Shown here in pieces: positions 1-5,831 of a DNA stretch of 5,831 bases (positions are counted from its first letter, which is position 1; each line of letters begins with the position of its first letter). Source of the DNA: Planctomycetota bacterium (GTDB lineage: Bacteria; Planctomycetota; Phycisphaerae; Phycisphaerales; Phycisphaeraceae); NCBI GenBank assembly GCA_029267795.1, contig JAJUHR010000126.1, forward strand, positions 1 to 5,831. Direction: 5' to 3'. The notes under the pieces are model-generated. The model saw only the letters and a list, made by a program, of their open reading frames with translations, was not told where the DNA came from and searched no databases. Made by a program: the position numbers and the translations under genes.

Positions 1-1006
1 AATCCAAGCCATCGCCGAATCGCTGGACCACGGCTCCATCCGCGCCGGTGGACCGCCGGGCAAGCTCGAACAGCACGACATCTGGCCGGATTACCGCCGG
101 CACGTCCTGAAGTTCTTCAAGCCGGGTCAGCGACAGCTAAAGGTGTTCATCGATGCCTCCAACGGCATGGCGGGCAAGATGGTGCCATACGTGTTTGGGA
201 ATCACAAAAGCCTGCAGATCATCCCGCTGAACTTCGAGATCACCGGCTCGTTCGTGCACGAACCCAACCCGCTGGTGGCCAGGAACATGGCGCCCACCCA
301 GGCCGGCGTCCTGATGCACCAAGCCGACATGGGCGTCTGCTTCGACGGCGACGCCGACCGCTGCATCCTCACCGATGAGCAGGGCCAGATCATCGGCTGC
401 GACCACCTCACCGCGTGGCTGGCGGCGTATTTCCTCCGCGGCGCGCCGGCCTCGGCCGTCGCCTACGACCTGCGCTCCAGCCGGGTCGTGAAGGAAACCA
501 TCGAGCGGTGCGGCGGCAAGCCCGTGCGCGGCCGTGTCGGCCACGTGTTCATGAAGGCCTTGATGCGCCAGAGCAACGCCGTGTTCGGCGGCGAACTGTC
601 CGGCCACTTCTACTTCCGCGACAACTTCTTCGCCGACTCCGGCGCCATCACCTTCGCCGCCGCCGCCAGCGTCTTTAGCCAATCCGACCAGCCGCTCAGC
701 GAACTGATCGCCCCCTACCGCCGCTACCCGCAAAGCGGCGAGACCAACTACCGCGTCGCCGACAAGAACGCCGTCATGGACCTGCTCCACCGCCAATACC
801 GCCACCGCGCCGCCATCGACGACCTGGACGGCGTGACCATCGACGCCTGGGACCGCGCCGGCGGCGGCTGGTGGTTCAACGTCCGCCCCAGCAACACCGA
901 GCCCCTGCTCCGCCTCAACGCCGAGGCCAAAGACCGGCCCACGCTCGATGGGCTGCTGGCAGAGCTTTCACCCCACCTGGGCGTCCCCGACACCGGCGGC
1001 CATTAG
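1..1006 (+). CDS. Phosphomannomutase/phosphoglucomutase, 3' part (5' end outside window)
   Basis: This encodes an alpha-D-phosphohexomutase, which interconverts hexose 6-phosphate and 1-phosphate in the cytoplasm for nucleotide-sugar and polysaccharide synthesis. The frame is open from base 2, giving 334 visible residues; family members are usually about 450, so roughly the first quarter is missing, including the phosphoserine loop. The metal-binding loop DGDADR lies at 344-361 (visible residues 115-120), the sugar-binding loop GELSGH at 590-607 (197-202), and the phosphate-binding loop RPSNTEP at 884-904 (295-301). These mark domains II, III and IV in order, ending in TAG. The ATG at 143 is internal: the codons before it read on in frame and the protein would otherwise lack the start of domain II. 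The motifs fix the family, but the choice between mannose and glucose substrate (ManB/AlgC/Pgm type) cannot be made here. Nothing looks broken within the visible part. Confidence 0.93.
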   Translation, partial: IQAIAESLDHGSIRAGGPPGKLEQHDIWPDYRRHVLKFFKPGQRQLKVFIDASNGMAGKMVPYVFGNHKSLQIIPLNFEITGSFVHEPNPLVARNMAPTQAGVLMHQADMGVCFDGDADRCILTDEQGQIIGCDHLTAWLAAYFLRGAPASAVAYDLRSSRVVKETIERCGGKPVRGRVGHVFMKALMRQSNAVFGGELSGHFYFRDNFFADSGAITFAAAASVFSQSDQPLSELIAPYRRYPQSGETNYRVADKNAVMDLLHRQYRHRAAIDDLDGVTIDAWDRAGGGWWFNVRPSNTEPLLRLNAEAKDRPTLDGLLAELSPHLGVPDTGGH

Positions 1007-1278
1007 CGACGCTCATGTCCTCACCCCTGACTGCACTTCCCGCCGATACCAAAAGTTACACGCCGCCGTCAGTTTATTGACAAAACCGCCCCCCCGGCTC
1101 GCACGGCGGCCCGCGCCAGACCCGTAAGACCCCAATCCGCACCCCGCTCCGCCACGCCGCACCCGCAAAAGACTTGCTGATTGCCCGGTGCGCCGTTAAC
1201 TTCTGGCAACCTCGGGCGCGTTCCCCAGAATTTTTCAACCCCCAAACAACAGGGAAATGGAACATGGAAAGGGAAGGT
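1007..1278. other. Non-coding gap between the mutase gene and glnA
   Basis: No gene is supported in these 272 bases, which should carry the glnA promoter and leader. An 8-bp inverted repeat (GCCGCCGT at 1062-1069, ACGGCGGC at 1103-1110) encloses 33 bases and has no T-run after it, so it is a poor terminator candidate for the mutase gene. A weak sigma-70-like pair, TTGCTG (1174-1179) and TAACTT (1197-1202) with a 17-base spacer, matches the consensus at only three of six positions in each box. No clear sigma-54 site, operator or riboswitch is visible. The gap length suggests that glnA is transcribed separately from the mutase gene. Confidence 0.6.
1268..1274 (+). promoter_or_regulatory. Probable glnA ribosome binding site
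   Basis: AAAGGGA lies just before the ATG at 1279, with four bases between, which is slightly close. A second purine run, AGGGAAA at 1251-1257, precedes the alternative in-frame ATG at 1264 by six bases, so translation could also begin five codons earlier. The protein numbering favours 1279: Asp51 and Tyr398 then fall one above the E. coli mature-protein numbers 50 and 397, as expected when the initiator Met is counted. Confidence 0.5.
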
Positions 1279-2691
1279 ATGACCCCCAAACAGGTGCTCC
1301 AGCTGGTCAAAAGCAAGAACATCGAATTCATCGACTGCCGGTTCATGGACTTCCCCGGCCTGTGGCAGCACACCACCTACCCCTCCAGCGAACTGACCGA
1401 AGAAAGCTTCGTCGACGGCTTTGGGTTCGACGGCTCGTCAATCCGTGGGTGGCAAGCCATCAACGAGTCCGACATGCTCCTGCACCCCGTCTCCGAAACC
1501 GCCAAGATCGACCCGTTCTTCCATCACCCCACCCTGTCGATCATCTGCGACGTGAAGGACCCGATCACCAAGAAGGAATACTCCCGCGATCCCCGCTCCG
1601 TCGCCCGCAAGGCCGTGGCGTACTTGAAACAGACCAAGATCGCGGACACCGCCTATCTAGGCCCGGAGATGGAGTTCTTCATCTTCGACAACGTCTGGTA
1701 CGACCAGTCGATCAACCAGTCGGGCCACTTCATCGATTCGCAGGAAGGCATCTGGAACCGGGGCAAGCCGGACCCGACCAACCTCGGCTACAAGATCCGC
1801 CTTAAGGAAGGCTACTTCCCCTGCCCGCCGATGGACACCGGCGTCAACATCCGCTCCGAGATGGTCGACACGATGATCAAGATGGGCATCCCCGTCGAAG
1901 CCCACCACCACGAGGTCGCCACCGGCGGCCAGTGCGAGATCGACCTGCGCTTCCAAGAGCTGGTCCACATGGCCGACACGTGCATGTACTACAAGTACGT
2001 CGTCAAGAACGTCGCGGCGCGGCACGGCAAGGTCGTCACCTTCATGCCTAAGCCCCTGTTCCAGGACAACGGCTCGGGCATGCACGTGCACTTCTCCCTG
2101 TGGAAGGCCGGCAAGCCCCTGATGGCCGGCCGCAAGTACGCCGGCCTCAGCGACATCGGCCTGTGGGTCATCGGCGGCATCCTCAAGCACGCCCCCTCGC
2201 TGATCGCCTTTACCAACCCGACCACCAACAGCTTCAAACGCCTGGTCCCCGGCTACGAGGCGCCGGTCAACCTGGTCTACTCCTCGCGGAACCGCTCCGC
2301 GGCGATCCGCATCCCGATGTACCAGGACAACCCCAAGACCAAGCGCATCGAGTTCCGTTGCCCCGACTCCTCCTGCAACCCGTACCTGGCCTTCGCCGCG
2401 ATCCTCATGGCGGCGATCGATGGCGTTAAGAACCAGATCGACCCGGGCGAACCGATGGACAAAGACCTCTACGACCTGGAGCCCGAGGAGTACGAGAGCA
2501 TCCGCTCCACCCCCGGCGACCTGTCCGACGCCCTGGACAACCTCGAACGCGACCACAGCTTCCTGCTCGAGGGCAACGTCTTCACCGAGGACGTCATCCA
2601 CTACTGGATCAAGTACAAGCGCGAGAACGAGGTTAAGGCCCTGCAGATGCGGCCGCACCCCTACGAGTTCTGCATGTACTTCGACATCTGA
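1279..2691 (+). CDS. glnA: Glutamine synthetase type I (GlnA), adenylylatable class
   Basis: GlnA makes glutamine from glutamate, ammonia and ATP in the cytoplasm, normally as a dodecamer. The 470-residue product matches the usual length of about 469. The N-terminal beta-grasp domain ends near DGSSIRGW (from residue 51). The catalytic domain shows MEFFIFD (131-137), the EAHHHEVATGGQ segment, the ATP-binding signature from KPLFQDNGSGMHVHFS (258-273), and the NPTTNSFKRLVPGYEAP stretch (from 313), where Glu327 is the expected flap glutamate. KDLYDLEPEE near the C terminus contains Tyr398 (codon 2470-2472), matching the tyrosine adenylylated by GlnE in E. coli. This points to the beta class of GSI with activity control by adenylylation; no GlnE or PII gene is in the window. 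Start choice rests on this numbering; ATG at 1264 would add five residues, and the TTG at 1174 would add 35 residues unlike the family. No frameshift or lost key residue was seen. A terminator follows closely. Confidence 0.97.
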   Translation: MTPKQVLQLVKSKNIEFIDCRFMDFPGLWQHTTYPSSELTEESFVDGFGFDGSSIRGWQAINESDMLLHPVSETAKIDPFFHHPTLSIICDVKDPITKKEYSRDPRSVARKAVAYLKQTKIADTAYLGPEMEFFIFDNVWYDQSINQSGHFIDSQEGIWNRGKPDPTNLGYKIRLKEGYFPCPPMDTGVNIRSEMVDTMIKMGIPVEAHHHEVATGGQCEIDLRFQELVHMADTCMYYKYVVKNVAARHGKVVTFMPKPLFQDNGSGMHVHFSLWKAGKPLMAGRKYAGLSDIGLWVIGGILKHAPSLIAFTNPTTNSFKRLVPGYEAPVNLVYSSRNRSAAIRIPMYQDNPKTKRIEFRCPDSSCNPYLAFAAILMAAIDGVKNQIDPGEPMDKDLYDLEPEEYESIRSTPGDLSDALDNLERDHSFLLEGNVFTEDVIHYWIKYKRENEVKALQMRPHPYEFCMYFDI

Positions 2692-2731
2692 CCCGCGATC
2701 GGCTCATTGGCCGCCCAACGCGCCAAAACAC

Positions 2732-2768
2732 AACCGCCCGAGCCTCACCCGCCCGGGCGGTTTTTTTT
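2732..2768 (+). terminator. Rho-independent terminator of glnA
   Basis: AACCGCCCG (2732-2740) pairs perfectly with CGGGCGGTT (2754-2762) around a 13-base loop. The 3' arm runs directly into eight T residues (2761-2768). It begins 41 bases after the glnA stop. There is no matching T-run on the other strand, so it acts in the glnA direction only. An alternative inner fold is possible because 2749-2760 is itself a 12-bp palindrome. Confidence 0.9.
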
Positions 2769-2804
2769 CATCGGATATCAGATCGATCGAGGTGCCCAGA
2801 CTTC

Positions 2805-2834
2805 GAAGCCCACGGAGTGCACTCCGTGGGCTTC
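2805..2834. repeat. Perfect 30-bp palindrome
   Basis: The half-site GAAGCCCACGGAGTG (2805-2819) is followed directly by its exact reverse complement (2820-2834), with no spacer. As RNA it would form a stem of about 13 bp with a four-base loop. The right side continues with only TTT and the left side has no T-run, so it is not a typical intrinsic terminator in either direction. It could be a dispersed palindromic element, a protein binding site, or a second barrier to read-through between the convergent genes. Only one copy is visible here. Confidence 0.85.
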
Positions 2835-2877
2835 TTTCCATTCGCGCCGGGGTGCGCCCGTCGTGTCCGCCGGGTGC

Positions 2878-2915
2878 CACACAGCACGCCGAGCCCAAGG
2901 CGAGGCTGCTGTGTG
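2878..2915. repeat. Imperfect inverted repeat, 9-bp outer arms
   Basis: CACACAGCA (2878-2886) pairs with TGCTGTGTG (2907-2915). Inside, CGCC (2887-2890) can pair with GGCG (2899-2902) around an eight-base loop, leaving AGGC (2903-2906) as a one-sided bulge. No T-run follows on either strand. It may be a folded intergenic repeat unit; its role is unknown. Confidence 0.6.
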
Positions 2916-2944
2916 CAGAAGCATCCATCAAAATAGGGCAAATC

Positions 2945-2965
2945 AATCGCAGCGGGTCTGCGATT
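2945..2965. repeat. Hairpin, 8-bp perfect stem with 5-base loop
   Basis: AATCGCAG (2945-2952) and CTGCGATT (2958-2965) are exact reverse complements around CGGGT. It sits two bases from the next hairpin. Read on the minus strand it lies just after topA, followed by a moderately T-rich stretch without a real T-tract, so it may assist topA termination. Confidence 0.6.
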
Positions 2966-2967
2966 TA

Positions 2968-2990
2968 GCCCCCCATGAATCATGGGGGGC
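2968..2990 (-). terminator. Possible topA terminator hairpin, atypical
   Basis: GCCCCCCATGA (2968-2978) and TCATGGGGGGC (2980-2990) are exact reverse complements around one base, folding as a strong GC-rich stem with a short loop. It starts 18 bases after the topA stop codon on the minus strand, where a terminator would be expected. The bases that follow on that strand begin TAAATCGC, not a T-run, so intrinsic termination is uncertain. The structure is certain; the function is inferred from position. Confidence 0.4.
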
Positions 2991-3008
2991 CAACTCCCGC
3001 AGGTCGTT

Positions 3009-5687
3009 TCACGCCGCGTCGGAGCCGACCTCGGCCGCCTCAGGGGCCGCAGCGGAAACGCCCTCGGATTCCTGCACCCGCGGCACGTACCCCTCGCCGA
3101 CCGTCCGACCCTCCACCGTGCGGATCACCGGCACCGGGTTCGCCGCTTCGTGCGCCGCCAGCGCTTTCTCCAGATCAGCCTGCTTGGCCTGCTCCAGGGC
3201 CGACCACGGCAGACGCCCACGGCACTTGGGGAAGCGCGAGCAACTCAGCCACGGCCCGCGCTTGGTCCGGCGCAGGTTCAGCGGGCTGCCGCACTTCGGG
3301 CAGGGCACGTCCACCTGCAACGGCGGCGGCTTCGGCAGCACCACCGTCCCCTTCTTGGGGTCCAGCTTCACCACCCCCTTGCATTTGGGGTAGTTCTCGC
3401 AGCCCAGGAACGGCCCGAACCGGCCCGCGCGACGCGTCATCCCCGCCCCACACACCGGGCACACGATGTCCGTCAGGTGCGAAGTCACCGGCTTGCCATC
3501 GCGCCCGATCGGGGCCGCGAAGTCGCAATCCGGATATCGGCTGCACGAAAGGAACCGCCCGTTGCGCCCGAAGCGGTAGACCGTCGGCGCCCCGCACTTC
3601 TCACACTTGAACGGCGCCGGCTCCGTCTGCGCCTTGGCGTGGGTCATCGACTGGTGCGCGGTGTCCAGGTTCTCCTTGAACGGCCCATAGAACCGGCGCA
3701 GCATCGTCACCCAGTCCAGGTGCTTTTCCTCGATCTTGTCCAGCTCCGCCTCCATTGTGCGGGTGTACGCCACATCCATGATGCGGGGGAAGCCCTCGAT
3801 CAGCTTGTCGGTGACGACCTTGCCCAGGTCGGTGGCGTACAGCCGCCGGTCCCCGGGCGCCACCTTCTGCACGTACTTGCGATCCTGGATGGTCTGGATG
3901 ATCGCCGCGTACGTGCTAGGCCGACCGATGCCCTCTTCCTCCAGCTTCTTCTGCAGCGACGCCTCGGTGTACCGCGGGGGCGGGCTGGTAAAGTGCTGGG
4001 TCGGATCGATCTGCAGCGGCGCCACGGGCTGGCCTTGCACCAGGGCCGGCAGGACCGCCTCGTCCTCGACGCTCGGCAGCCCCGCCGCCTTATAAAACCC
4101 GTCGAACACCAGCGTCCGCCCCGTCGCCTTGAACGCCGCCCCGGCCGGGTCGGTCCCGATGGTCACCGTGGTCGAGTCCCACTCCGCGGGCGTCATCTGG
4201 CTGGCGACGAACCGCTCCCAGACCAGCTGGTACAGCCTGTACTGATGCTCGGTCAGCGATCCGCGGACCCGCTTGGGCGTCAGCCGCACGTCCGTCGGCC
4301 GGATCGCCTCGTGCGCCTCCTGCGCGGACTTGTTGCTCGAAGCGTACTGCTGCGGCTTGGCGGGCAGGTACCGGTCGCCCCACTCCTGCTGGATGTACGA
4401 CCGGGCCATCTCCAGCGCCTCCGGCGACAGGTGCGTCGAATCGGTGCGCATGTACGTGATCAAGCCCACGCGCCCCTGGCTGCCGTGCAAATCCACGCCC
4501 TCGTACAGTTGCTGGGCGATGTCCATCGTGTGCTTGAGTGAAAAGCCCAGCCGGTTGGCCGCGGCCTGCTGCATCGTGCTGGTGATGAACGGCGCCGACG
4601 GTCGCGACGTGGTGCGCTTGGTCTGCACCGAGCGGATAACGAACCCCGGGAGGTTCTGCAGGCGCCCCTCGTACGCCACCAGGTGCGCCGCCGGCCCCTT
4701 GCCGTTCGGGTCGTGCCGCTCGTGCACGCGGTCGACCACGAACCCCAGCCGTTCCGCCGCCTTCCGGGCCGCCTGGCGGTCCGCCGCCTCGAACGGCTGG
4801 CCATCGACCTCCACCAACTCCGCCCGCAGGCACCGGTGCTCGCTCAACCAGGCAAGCCTCTCCTTCAGCGTCCGCTCTTTGCCCTCCGCGGCCTGGGTCA
4901 GCCACTGTCGCCACGCCGAAGCCAGGCGCTCCCGCGCAGCCACATCCGTGGCGAAATAGCCGGTGATCTTCCAGTATTCTTCGGGCACGAACGCCTCGAT
5001 CTCGCGCTCGCGCTCGACGACCAGCCGCACCGCCACCGATTGCACACGCCCCGCGCTGAGCCCCCCCGCCACCTTTTTCCACAGCAGTGGCGACACCTGG
5101 TACCCCACGATCCGGTCCAGGATCCGCCGGGCCTGCTGCGCATCGACCTTGTGCTGGTCGATCGGCCGGGGGTTCGCGAACGCGTGCCCGATCTCCGCCT
5201 TGGTGATCGCGTTGAACACGACGCGCTTGGCCCTGTCCGGCGGCACGTCCAACGCCTGCGCCAGGTGCCAGGCGATCGCCTCGCCCTCGCGGTCCAAGTC
5301 GGTGGCAAACCACACGTCCGCCGCGTCCTTAGCCGCCTTCCTCAGGTCAGCCACGGTCTTCTTTTTCTCGGGCAGGACCTCGTACGTCGGCTGGAAGTTG
5401 TGCTCCAGGTCCACCCCGGGCACTTCCTGCTTCTGACCTTTGGGGGACCGGCTGGGCAGGTCGCGCACGTGGCCGACGCTGGCCATCACGACAAAGCCAT
5501 GACCCAGGTATTGGTTGATCGTCTTGGCTTTCGTGGGGCTCTCCACGATGACCAGATGCTTGCCCCGGGCCGCCGGAGCGGACGAAGACCCGCTGGACTT
5601 CGACGCCCGGCCGGAGCCCGGGCCGCCCCGCCTCGCCTTGCCGCCGACCTTCTGCCCCGATCCCACTTGCTTAGTCGATTCAGCCAT
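3009..5687 (-). CDS. topA: DNA topoisomerase I (type IA) with three C-terminal zinc ribbons
   Basis: TopA relaxes negatively supercoiled DNA by cutting and rejoining one strand, without ATP, on the chromosome. The 892-residue product opens with a basic Gly/Ser-rich tail (about 1-42), then the TOPRIM domain: KHLVIVESPTKAKTI with catalytic Glu49, and DLDREGE with Asp130, Asp132 and Glu134 for magnesium. The core includes SAGRVQSVAVRLV (211-223), the active-site motif GLITYMRTDS with Tyr412 (codon 4452-4454), and EEEGIGRPSTYA (583-594). Three C4 zinc ribbons follow, with cysteines at 695/698/715/721, 743/746/763/769 and 796/799/816/822, then a 70-residue acidic, Ala-rich tail. Length is close to the 865 residues of E. 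coli TopA. The ATG is bounded by an in-frame TAA at 5694-5696, so no earlier start exists. A purine run (minus strand, 5703-5713) lies 15 bases upstream, too far for a good ribosome site. All catalytic residues are present. Confidence 0.97.
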   Translation of the reverse strand: MAESTKQVGSGQKVGGKARRGGPGSGRASKSSGSSSAPAARGKHLVIVESPTKAKTINQYLGHGFVVMASVGHVRDLPSRSPKGQKQEVPGVDLEHNFQPTYEVLPEKKKTVADLRKAAKDAADVWFATDLDREGEAIAWHLAQALDVPPDRAKRVVFNAITKAEIGHAFANPRPIDQHKVDAQQARRILDRIVGYQVSPLLWKKVAGGLSAGRVQSVAVRLVVEREREIEAFVPEEYWKITGYFATDVAARERLASAWRQWLTQAAEGKERTLKERLAWLSEHRCLRAELVEVDGQPFEAADRQAARKAAERLGFVVDRVHERHDPNGKGPAAHLVAYEGRLQNLPGFVIRSVQTKRTTSRPSAPFITSTMQQAAANRLGFSLKHTMDIAQQLYEGVDLHGSQGRVGLITYMRTDSTHLSPEALEMARSYIQQEWGDRYLPAKPQQYASSNKSAQEAHEAIRPTDVRLTPKRVRGSLTEHQYRLYQLVWERFVASQMTPAEWDSTTVTIGTDPAGAAFKATGRTLVFDGFYKAAGLPSVEDEAVLPALVQGQPVAPLQIDPTQHFTSPPPRYTEASLQKKLEEEGIGRPSTYAAIIQTIQDRKYVQKVAPGDRRLYATDLGKVVTDKLIEGFPRIMDVAYTRTMEAELDKIEEKHLDWVTMLRRFYGPFKENLDTAHQSMTHAKAQTEPAPFKCEKCGAPTVYRFGRNGRFLSCSRYPDCDFAAPIGRDGKPVTSHLTDIVCPVCGAGMTRRAGRFGPFLGCENYPKCKGVVKLDPKKGTVVLPKPPPLQVDVPCPKCGSPLNLRRTKRGPWLSCSRFPKCRGRLPWSALEQAKQADLEKALAAHEAANPVPVIRTVEGRTVGEGYVPRVQESEGVSAAAPEAAEVGSDAA

Positions 5688-5831
5688 GGCGCTTTAGACC
5701 CACCCCCTCCCCCAACCTGATCCCACAAGCCAATCCTACCTATACGTATGGCCGGTCTATGCGGTCCATATCGGTCAGCAATCGGGCGGCCACTTGAGCA
5801 ACCTTGCGAGCGATTGTCAACCCTCATCCCT
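5688..5831 (-). promoter_or_regulatory. topA upstream region, candidate promoter and repeated GACCG sites
   Basis: These 144 bases lead into topA and encode nothing convincing. On the minus strand a perfect TTGACA lies at 5815-5820; 17 bases on, TCAAGT (5792-5797) is a poor -10 box matching at three of six positions. GACCG occurs three times on the minus strand (5772-5776, 5762-5766, 5753-5757), spaced 10 and 9 bases and each followed by an ATA within a few bases. An 8-bp palindrome, ATACGTAT, lies at 5742-5749. These could be control sites, but each is short enough to arise by chance. Confidence 0.3.

Larger units (their letters stand above)
2692..3008. other. Convergent glnA-topA gap rich in inverted repeats
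   Basis: This 317-base stretch separates the 3' ends of glnA and topA. I see no credible gene in it. It holds, left to right, the glnA terminator (2732-2768), a perfect palindrome (2805-2834), an imperfect inverted repeat (2878-2915), and two adjacent hairpins (2945-2965 and 2968-2990). The short open frames that cross it run through these palindromes and have no family resemblance. Confidence 0.75.

Noticed and set aside
143..1006. ATG at 143 as the true start of the mutase
   Set aside because: The frame continues upstream to the window edge with plausible coding sequence, and a start here would remove all of domain I and the start of domain II.
1077..1082. Perfect TTGACA as a -35 box for glnA
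   Set aside because: The bases 15-19 downstream are GC-rich with nothing resembling a -10 box.
1204..1219. TGGCA followed by GC as a sigma-54 promoter for glnA
   Set aside because: The GG and GC doublets are not at the required ten-base interval, and the second element is otherwise unlike the consensus.
1174..1278. In-frame TTG giving a longer N terminus for GlnA
   Set aside because: The added residues do not resemble the start of glutamine synthetases, there is no ribosome site, and the length and adenylylation-site numbering fit the ATG at 1279.
1657..2658. Long - strand open frame opposite glnA
   Set aside because: It is a Val/Asp/Gly-rich mirror of glnA with no family features, explained by GC-rich third codon positions.
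2704..2946. Short - strand open frame in the glnA-topA gap
   Set aside because: It reads straight through the terminator and the palindromes, and has no ribosome site or family resemblance.
2982..4541. Long + strand open frame opposite topA
   Set aside because: It is rich in Arg, Leu and Pro, has no recognisable domain, and runs antisense to conserved topA codons; long antisense frames are common at high GC.
1..5831. tRNA, rRNA, CRISPR, insertion sequence or prophage signs
   Set aside because: No repeat-spacer pattern, transposase or integrase motif, or conserved RNA gene segment was seen on either strand.

Overview
The window is GC-rich bacterial chromosome with three protein genes, all ordinary housekeeping types. 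In order they are the 3' part of a phosphomannomutase/phosphoglucomutase gene (+ strand, cut by the left edge), a complete type I glutamine synthetase gene, glnA (+ strand), and a complete DNA topoisomerase I gene, topA (- strand). glnA and topA converge on a 317-base gap. The high GC, the form of GlnA, and a TopA with a basic Ser/Gly-rich N-terminal tail and three C-terminal zinc ribbons would suit a planctomycete or a relative. That is an impression from protein style only, and the taxon is not fixed by the sequence.

Layout: 1-1006 encodes domains II-IV of the hexose-phosphate mutase. 1007-1278 is a non-coding leader in front of glnA with no convincing promoter. 1279-2691 is glnA; its adenylylation tyrosine falls at residue 398 if the second ATG is the start, which supports that start. 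2692-3008 is the convergent gap. It holds a strong rho-independent terminator for glnA, then a perfect 30-bp palindrome, an imperfect inverted repeat and two adjacent perfect hairpins beside the topA stop codon. 3009-5687 is topA, and 5688-5831 is its upstream region, with weak promoter-like and repeat signals.

The three genes do not form a pathway. The mutase supplies activated sugars for surface polysaccharide, GlnA assimilates ammonia, and TopA relaxes negative supercoils. They look like chromosomal neighbours rather than an operon.

I see no mobile element, CRISPR array, tRNA, rRNA, toxin-antitoxin pair or defence gene, and no evidence of a new biological system. The most interesting material is the dense set of inverted repeats in the glnA/topA gap, which may include dispersed palindromic elements.
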